Assembly (NCBI GenBank): GCA_020025395.1
Contig: JAHHSE010000016.1
Span: forward strand, 1 to 19,294
DNA from: Oscillospiraceae bacterium
GTDB taxonomy: Bacteria > Bacillota > Clostridia > Oscillospirales > Oscillospiraceae
DNA: 19,294 nucleotides
Direction of reading: 5' to 3'
Shown here: in pieces, positions 14,583 to 19,294 of the stretch
How positions within the stretch are numbered: position 1 is the first letter of the stretch
How the letters are laid out: each line of letters opens with the position of its first letter
Notes under the pieces: model-generated
The model's database searches: none
What the model was told of the DNA's origin: nothing
The model's input: only the letters and a program-made list of their open reading frames with translations
Position numbers and translations under genes: made by a program

Positions 14583-14629
14583 TTTGTAAGAAACCCATCC
14601 TCTGCTTTTTAAGATTCCTCTGATATCTT
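14583..14629 (+). promoter_or_regulatory. putative promoter/operator region of the two-component operon
   Basis: An extended -10-like TGATATCTT (14621-14629) lacks a good -35. Two direct repeats TTTGTAAGA (14583-14591) and TTTTTAAGA (14606-14614), 23 bases apart (about two helical turns), could be binding sites for the OmpR-type regulator encoded next. This is a weak call. Confidence 0.3.
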
Positions 14630-14660
14630 ATGAGCAGGCAGCCGAGGAAGGAGCAAAGCC

Positions 14661-15374
14661 ATGGATCAGACAGCAGAGACCATTCTGGTGGTGGATGATG
14701 ACCGGGAGATTGTGGGCGCCATTGCCCTGGCGCTGGAGAAGGAGGGTTATCGGGTCTTAAAGGCGTATGACGGGATGGAGGCGCTGGAGCAGGCCGCCCA
14801 TCCGGCCCTTCGGCTCATTCTGATGGATGTGATGATGCCCCGGCTGGATGGTCTGTCCGCCGTCCTCCGCATCCGGGAGCGCCGCAATCTGCCCATCATC
14901 GTCCTCTCCGCCAAAAGTGAGGAATCCGATAAGATTCTGGGCCTTTCCATGGGGGCGGACGACTATGTGGCCAAGCCCTTTGGGATGCAGGAGCTTTTGG
15001 CGCGGGTGCGCAGCCAGCTCCGCCGCTATACCCACCTGGGGGATGTGAACACCCTTCCCGGAGATGGAGTCCTGGTCAACGGCCGTCTCACCTATGATCC
15101 CGCGGGGCGCATTTTGACCGCGGATGGGGAGCCTGTGAAGCTGACCGCCACAGAGCTTGGGATCATAGATCTCCTCATGCGAAATCCGGGCCGAATCTTT
15201 CCCGCGGAGGAGATCTACCGCAGGGTGTGGGGGGAGGATGCCCTTGGCTCCTCCGAAAACACGGTGATGGTCCATATTCGACGCATTCGGGAGAAAATCG
15301 AGCTAAATCCTCGGGAGCCGGACTATTTAAAGGTGGTGTGGGGCATTGGATACAAAATGGACAAACACAACTGA
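14661..15374 (+). CDS. OmpR/VanR-type response regulator
   Basis: A 237-residue cytoplasmic transcription factor. The receiver domain (about 6-122) has acidic-pocket D12-D14, phospho-acceptor D56 in LILMDVMMP, switch residue S83 and K105 in VAKPF, so phosphorylation should work. The DNA-binding winged helix (about 140-235) shows LTATELGIIDLLMRNPG, VWGEDALGSSENTVMVHIRR and the terminal VWGIGYKM, all standard for the OmpR family. Ribosome site AAGGAG (14648-14653) is seven bases before the ATG. The histidine kinase frame begins 29 bases before this gene ends, so the two are co-translated. Targets are unknown; it may control its own operon or the WG-repeat gene downstream. Confidence 0.93.
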   Translation: MDQTAETILVVDDDREIVGAIALALEKEGYRVLKAYDGMEALEQAAHPALRLILMDVMMPRLDGLSAVLRIRERRNLPIIVLSAKSEESDKILGLSMGADDYVAKPFGMQELLARVRSQLRRYTHLGDVNTLPGDGVLVNGRLTYDPAGRILTADGEPVKLTATELGIIDLLMRNPGRIFPAEEIYRRVWGEDALGSSENTVMVHIRRIREKIELNPREPDYLKVVWGIGYKMDKHN

Positions 15375-17619
15375 CACAGAAAAAAACGGCACAAAAGCTG
15401 TGCCCAGCCGCAGGCATCCCCTCCGGGCGGCGGCAGGCCTGCTCTCCTTCCTGCTGGGCCTCCTCCTTCTCATCGAAGCCCTCTTCTATTTCTGGAGCGG
15501 CCTCTCTGCCCCCAACGGGGGCCGATGGATGTGGGACGGCCTTCAAAACGATTATCAGGAGACCTATGACTTCCGTCAGGAAATAGCCATGGATCTCCAG
15601 GTCCTCCTGGCCATGGGGACGGGAGACGCTCTGGATTTTTTGTGGTATGGAGGCGGCTCCCCGGCCCAGTGGTATGGAGGCGGCTCCCCGGCCCAGCAGG
15701 CCCAGCGGGTCCATCAGGACTGGGAAAAGGACCAAAATCTTCTCTATTCCGTCTCCAAAAACGGGGAGGTCCTGTTCACCAACCGAAGGGAGCTTAGTGA
15801 CAAAACCACCCTGGACACCCTTCCGAAGGGCTATAATTTCCTGCTCCAATTCGACGGGAGCAAGGTCCGCATCTGGAAGGACGGAGCGGAGCTTCCCCTC
15901 TATGAGGAGCCATACTATGATTTTGACAACTGGGAACAGTGGTATGTCCCGGGCTATCTCAACTTCAAGGCAGCGCCCGCCCAGGCCCCGATCCATGTGA
16001 CCATGGCCGTTCTGGAAACGCCCAAGGTCTTTATCAGAGACAATCTTTCCCCCTTCCGGACCGGCCAATATAACCGCCTGTATGAGCTGACCAAGGTGCT
16101 GACCGCCCGCCACGACCAGATCCTTTCCCACCTCTTCCTTCTGGGGGCCGGGGCGGTGCTGCTGGCGGTCTCCCGGCTTCTGCGTTCAGATAAGGCGAGG
16201 GCGGACCGGGCTATGGCGAACTACACGGGAAAACTCTGGTTTGAGGTCAAGCTCCTGCTCCTCCTCCTTCCCGTCCTCCTGCTCTCGATGCAGCTGGAGA
16301 CCCGGACAACAGATTCGGTGACTTTGCTCCCCGGTGAGGAGTCCTCTGTCGATGTCATATCCTCCCCGGAGGCAATGGGATCATTCGTAGAAAGCAGAAA
16401 TCCCGTTGTCTATGTGGATTCCGTCCCTGTGCCCGTCTCTCTCCCAGAGCTTCTGGGTCAGATCCCGGAGCATCCCGGCCCTGTGATGCTTCTGACCCTT
16501 CTCTGGTATGTCTTCGGCTTCAATGACTGGCGCCATCAGAAAAAGCCCTGGCAGCACGGCATCTGTGGAATGCTGTTCGCCAAGGGACTCAAATGGCCCC
16601 TTCAGAGACGGATGAGCCGGATTGCGGGCTGGATGGGCGGCGGAATTTTCCTCCTGCTGTTGGAGCTGATCCTCTTCCTGCTGTTTAACCTGAGAGGCTC
16701 CTTGCTTTTATGGGGCCTCCTGCTCCCCGGCGGGGCGGCGTTGGCTGTGCTGACAGCGGGCCTTTTTCGGCAGAATCAAATCTGGAAGGATCTGGGTATT
16801 CTGTCCGACCAGATTCGATCCATTCGGGACGGAGACCTCGGCCATCCCATTGACCTGCCCCCCGGACATGATCTCTGCCAGAGCATGGAGGACCTGAACC
16901 AGATCCGGCAGGGCATAAGACAGGCGGTGGAGGAGCAGATCCGAAGTGAGCGGATGAAGGTGGAGCTGATCACCAATGTCTCCCACGACCTGAAGACCCC
17001 TCTCACCTCCATCATCAGCTATACGGAGCTTTTGGAGCAGGAGAAGCTGGCACCTCCCGCCGGGGAATATGTGACGGTTTTGGGACAGAAGGCCCAGCGG
17101 CTGAAGGAGATGGTTCGGGATGTGTTCGAGATCAGCAAGGCGGCCTCCGGTCAGCTTCCCGTCCAATTGGAGCGGCTGGATCTGGTCCGCCTTCTGCGCC
17201 AGACCCTGGCCGATCAGGAGGAGGCCATCCAGGCCAGCGGACTGGTGTTCAAAACCTCCATCCCGGAGACGCCCATCTATATCCGGGGGGACAGCAATCG
17301 GCTGTACCGGGTCTTTCAGAATCTGATTTCCAATGCTCTGCGCTACGCTTTGAAAGGCTCACGGGTCTATCTGAATGTGGAGGAAGAGGAGGACGGCGGG
17401 GTGTCTGCCCTTTTGCAGAATACCTCCGCCACCGAGTTAGATCCCAATACCGACTACTTGGGGCGCTTTGTCCGGGGGGACGAGAGCCGTACCGACGGCG
17501 GCTCCGGCCTGGGGCTTTCCATCGCCGCCTCCTTTACCCAGGTCTGCGGCGGGACCCTGGAGGTCCGGACCCAGGCCGACCTCTTTACCGTCAGGGTCAC
17601 CTTCCCTGTGGAGCCTTAG
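15346..17619 (+). CDS. membrane sensor histidine kinase
   Basis: A kinase of 757 residues if read from the TTG at 15346, which lies inside the response-regulator gene with AAGGTGG ahead; a GTG at 15400 is an alternative, and no ATG fits. Predicted TM segments lie at about 28-50, 260-279, 301-317, 378-392, 429-448 and 451-473. There is a 210-residue outer domain after the first, and about 60 residues between the third and fourth. A HAMP-like linker (about 484-530) precedes the H-box VSHDLKTPLTS with phospho-acceptor H547. The N-box NLISNALRYA begins at N659 and the G-box DGGSGLGLS at about 717-725, so the catalytic core is complete. The outer domain contains an exact 27-bp tandem duplication giving WYGGGSPAQ twice. 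Six TMs and a large periplasm-side domain make it bigger than simple VanS-type kinases; the signal is unknown. Confidence 0.9.
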   Translation: MDTKWTNTTDTEKNGTKAVPSRRHPLRAAAGLLSFLLGLLLLIEALFYFWSGLSAPNGGRWMWDGLQNDYQETYDFRQEIAMDLQVLLAMGTGDALDFLWYGGGSPAQWYGGGSPAQQAQRVHQDWEKDQNLLYSVSKNGEVLFTNRRELSDKTTLDTLPKGYNFLLQFDGSKVRIWKDGAELPLYEEPYYDFDNWEQWYVPGYLNFKAAPAQAPIHVTMAVLETPKVFIRDNLSPFRTGQYNRLYELTKVLTARHDQILSHLFLLGAGAVLLAVSRLLRSDKARADRAMANYTGKLWFEVKLLLLLLPVLLLSMQLETRTTDSVTLLPGEESSVDVISSPEAMGSFVESRNPVVYVDSVPVPVSLPELLGQIPEHPGPVMLLTLLWYVFGFNDWRHQKKPWQHGICGMLFAKGLKWPLQRRMSRIAGWMGGGIFLLLLELILFLLFNLRGSLLLWGLLLPGGAALAVLTAGLFRQNQIWKDLGILSDQIRSIRDGDLGHPIDLPPGHDLCQSMEDLNQIRQGIRQAVEEQIRSERMKVELITNVSHDLKTPLTSIISYTELLEQEKLAPPAGEYVTVLGQKAQRLKEMVRDVFEISKAASGQLPVQLERLDLVRLLRQTLADQEEAIQASGLVFKTSIPETPIYIRGDSNRLYRVFQNLISNALRYALKGSRVYLNVEEEEDGGVSALLQNTSATELDPNTDYLGRFVRGDESRTDGGSGLGLSIAASFTQVCGGTLEVRTQADLFTVRVTFPVEP
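15643..15696 (+). repeat. exact 27-bp tandem duplication inside the kinase gene
   Basis: Two identical head-to-tail 27-base units (15643-15669, 15670-15696), beginning TGGTATGGAGG, each encode WYGGGSPAQ (residues 100-108 and 109-117). The duplication is in frame, so the protein is extended by nine residues in the outer sensor domain. Confidence 0.95.
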
Positions 17620-17697
17620 CGGACTCCTCATAAAGATGGAAGTGTTTCCTTTTCCTTCAAAAAATTATCTTTTTTGTATAAAACAGCCTGTCATTGC

Positions 17698-17726
17698 TTG
17701 AAACCCCCTTCTTTTTTTGTTATACT
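17698..17726 (+). promoter_or_regulatory. sigma-A promoter for the WG-repeat gene
   Basis: TTGAAA (17698-17703), exactly 17 bases, TATACT (17721-17726). Transcription would begin near 17733 and give a leader of about 90 nt. Confidence 0.8.
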
Positions 17727-17729
17727 TGA

Positions 17730-17788
17730 TTCAAAGAGCTGTCCCGGCCAAGTCCTGTCCGGGTGGAAAAAGCCGGCCTCTCTTTGAA
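17730..17788 (+). promoter_or_regulatory. structured 5' leader of the WG-repeat gene
   Basis: A perfect closing stem TTCAAAGAG (17730-17738) / CTCTTTGAA (17780-17788) encloses two competing inner pairings. One is CCCGG (17743-17747) with CCGGG (17759-17763); the other is CCGGC (17744-17748) with GCCGG (17772-17776). An A-run at 17767-17771 lies in the junction. I do not recognise a named riboswitch class. The first bases overlap the expected transcript start, so part of the closing stem might be DNA-level only. Confidence 0.45.
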
Positions 17789-17821
17789 CCCTGTATATCA
17801 TCAGAAAGGAGAAGGAGTTTC

Positions 17822-19294
17822 ATGAAAAAAAAGCAGTGTATTTGTTCCCTGACCCTGAGCATGACCCTGCTGGCTGGCACAGCCTTCCCCGCCGCTGCGG
17901 CGGCTGCCCCCCAGGAGAGAGGGGTGCTGACCTATTCGGAAATCATCGCGCCCCAGTATGAGAGCGCAGGCCGTTTTTCGGAGGGCCTGGCCCCTGTCCG
18001 CAAGGATGGGAAATGGGGCTTCATCGATGAGGAGGGAAAAACCGTCGTCCCCTTCCAGTATGACCTGGCCGGTATCTTCAATGAGGGCCTTGCTGTTGTG
18101 GGCAATCTCAAAACGGTGACCCCCTATGAGGGAGCGGACTATACAGAAGACCACATCGAACTTGGCTTTGTGAATCATACAGGAGCATACACCCCCTTTC
18201 AGCCCGACAAGGAGGGTAATCCGGTCTATCTCACCACTTGGGACGCAGAATATGGCTATGGCACAAAGCTGACCGAGCCTTATGAGGGCATCTTCCACAA
18301 TGGCTATTTTACGCATGTAGGGGAGTATCTTCTTGGGACCAATGGCAGTCATGTGGATATGGGCACTGATGTCCTGCTCATCGGCCCTGTGAATGAAGGA
18401 CTGATCCCTGTGTATGTGGCTGGCCGCGGTGGATCCGGCTATATGGATGTCAAGGGCAGCATTGTTAAAGAGTGGCCGGAGGACGAATTGTTCGGCCCGG
18501 AAATCACCACCGACTGGGGTACGGTGCAAAGCTCTCGATCCATTGAGACTGTGAAAACCTTTAATCAGGGCCTGGCTCCTGTACTCCAGGGGACCTATGA
18601 CGCCTCCACAGATGAATATACGGAATTGTGGGGCATCATGGATCGAAACTTCAACTGGGTCATTCAGCCCCAGTTTACCGACTTTTTTGTCAATGGCATT
18701 GAAACCACTTTTAGGGTTTTCGGTTCCACCGGTCTGGCCATGGTGAAGAAGGATGGCCAGTATGGCGCCATTGACAAGACCGGAAAGACCGTCATCCCCT
18801 TCCAGTATGAGGAGCTGTGGCCCATAAACGACGGCTTGATGGTCTATAAGGAGAACGGCAAGTGCGGCTACTTAAATCCCGATGGTTCCGTGGCCATCCG
18901 GCCTCAGTTCGTGAAGGCCTCCGGCTTTAACAACGGTCTGGCTGCCGTCTATGACGGAAGCAGGGCCTATCTCATTGACAAGGCCGGAAACCCGGTCCCC
19001 GGCGGGGACAAGCTGGACCCCTCCACCTATTTTGTGGAAACGGGGGACGGCGGGCAGACCGTCTATTCGCCCTCAGAGATTGTAGTCATTCAGGACGGCG
19101 GAAAATACGGCTATGGCAAGGTAGAGTATCTCCGTCCCCTGCCCGCGAAAACAGAGGTGAGCAGCTGGGCCTATGAGGAGGTCACCGCCGCCATTGAGGA
19201 GGATCTGGTTCCCTCTTACCTCCAAAATCTCTACCTTAACAATATCACCCGGGAAGAGTTCTGCGCCCTGGTCATTCAGGCCATTGGGGAGACC
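17822..19294 (+). CDS. secreted WG-repeat protein with SLH-like C-terminal segment (partial)
   Basis: 491 codons, open to the window edge, so the C-terminus is missing. A signal peptide is clear: MKKK, a hydrophobic core (about 8-22), then an Ala-rich cleavage region near 24-30. The body contains WG (KWG) beta-repeats: KDGKWGFIDEEGKTVVPFQY (61-80), QYGAIDKTGKTVIPFQY from residue 313, KCGYLNPDGSVAIRPQF soon after and a weaker YLIDKAGNPV. About 160 central residues between repeats are degenerate. From about residue 447, SSWAYEEVTAAIEEDLVP and ITREEFCALVIQAI resemble an S-layer-homology motif that would tether the protein to the cell wall. The start follows AAGGAGAAGGAG at ideal spacing. The function of the family is unknown; a cell-surface role is inferred. 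Confidence 0.88.
   Translation, partial: MKKKQCICSLTLSMTLLAGTAFPAAAAAAPQERGVLTYSEIIAPQYESAGRFSEGLAPVRKDGKWGFIDEEGKTVVPFQYDLAGIFNEGLAVVGNLKTVTPYEGADYTEDHIELGFVNHTGAYTPFQPDKEGNPVYLTTWDAEYGYGTKLTEPYEGIFHNGYFTHVGEYLLGTNGSHVDMGTDVLLIGPVNEGLIPVYVAGRGGSGYMDVKGSIVKEWPEDELFGPEITTDWGTVQSSRSIETVKTFNQGLAPVLQGTYDASTDEYTELWGIMDRNFNWVIQPQFTDFFVNGIETTFRVFGSTGLAMVKKDGQYGAIDKTGKTVIPFQYEELWPINDGLMVYKENGKCGYLNPDGSVAIRPQFVKASGFNNGLAAVYDGSRAYLIDKAGNPVPGGDKLDPSTYFVETGDGGQTVYSPSEIVVIQDGGKYGYGKVEYLRPLPAKTEVSSWAYEEVTAAIEEDLVPSYLQNLYLNNITREEFCALVIQAIGET

Overview
The window looks like chromosomal DNA from a moderately high-GC, strictly anaerobic Firmicute. It best fits the Oscillospiraceae (Flavonifractor / Lawsonibacter / Intestinimonas type), judged from strong AGGAGG-type ribosome sites, sigma-A promoters, a rubrerythrin, families such as DUF4364 and CmpB-like membrane proteins, and a WG-repeat protein ending in an SLH-like segment. 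This placement is inference; no rRNA or other marker is present. I found no tRNA, rRNA, CRISPR array, transposase or phage gene.

Layout. (1) 1-3048, plus strand: the C-terminal end of DNA polymerase III alpha (dnaE), a cardiolipin synthase, and a rubrerythrin with its own promoter and a bidirectional terminator. (2) 3061-4517, minus strand: a translationally coupled pair, DUF4364 protein then CmpB-like membrane protein, with a clear promoter. (3) About 4555-4870: a non-coding block of nested palindromes bounded by two inverted 38-nt copies of one hairpin, resembling a MITE or other mobile repeat. (4) 4940-5931, minus strand: an EamA/DMT transporter. (5) 6161-13009, plus strand: a compact five-gene operon encoding a zinc-finger/HTH regulator, an MFS transporter, an M32-carboxypeptidase-like protein, a second MFS transporter and an X-Pro dipeptidyl-peptidase-like serine hydrolase. 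It starts at a TTGACA-17-TATCAT promoter and ends at a long GC-rich terminator. (6) 13102-14551: a DUF4261 protein with a roughly 200-nt leader, a 27-bp perfect palindrome, and an antisense remnant of a DUF4132 gene broken by an in-frame stop. (7) 14661-17619: an OmpR/VanR-type response regulator overlapping a six-TM histidine kinase that carries a 27-bp tandem duplication. (8) 17698 to the window end: a promoter, a structured leader, and a secreted WG-repeat protein truncated by the window edge.

The most interesting element is the five-gene operon. The M32-like protein keeps the M32 fold signatures, but the second His of HExxH is Met, the usual HES(Q)SR zinc-ligand motif is EVAAAR, and the DVHW motif is DIQW. 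It is therefore predicted to be a metal-free pseudopeptidase. It sits between two transporters and ahead of a proline-specific peptidase whose catalytic triad is intact. A regulated peptide import/processing or peptide-sensing unit is a reasonable hypothesis, but the substrate cannot be read from sequence.
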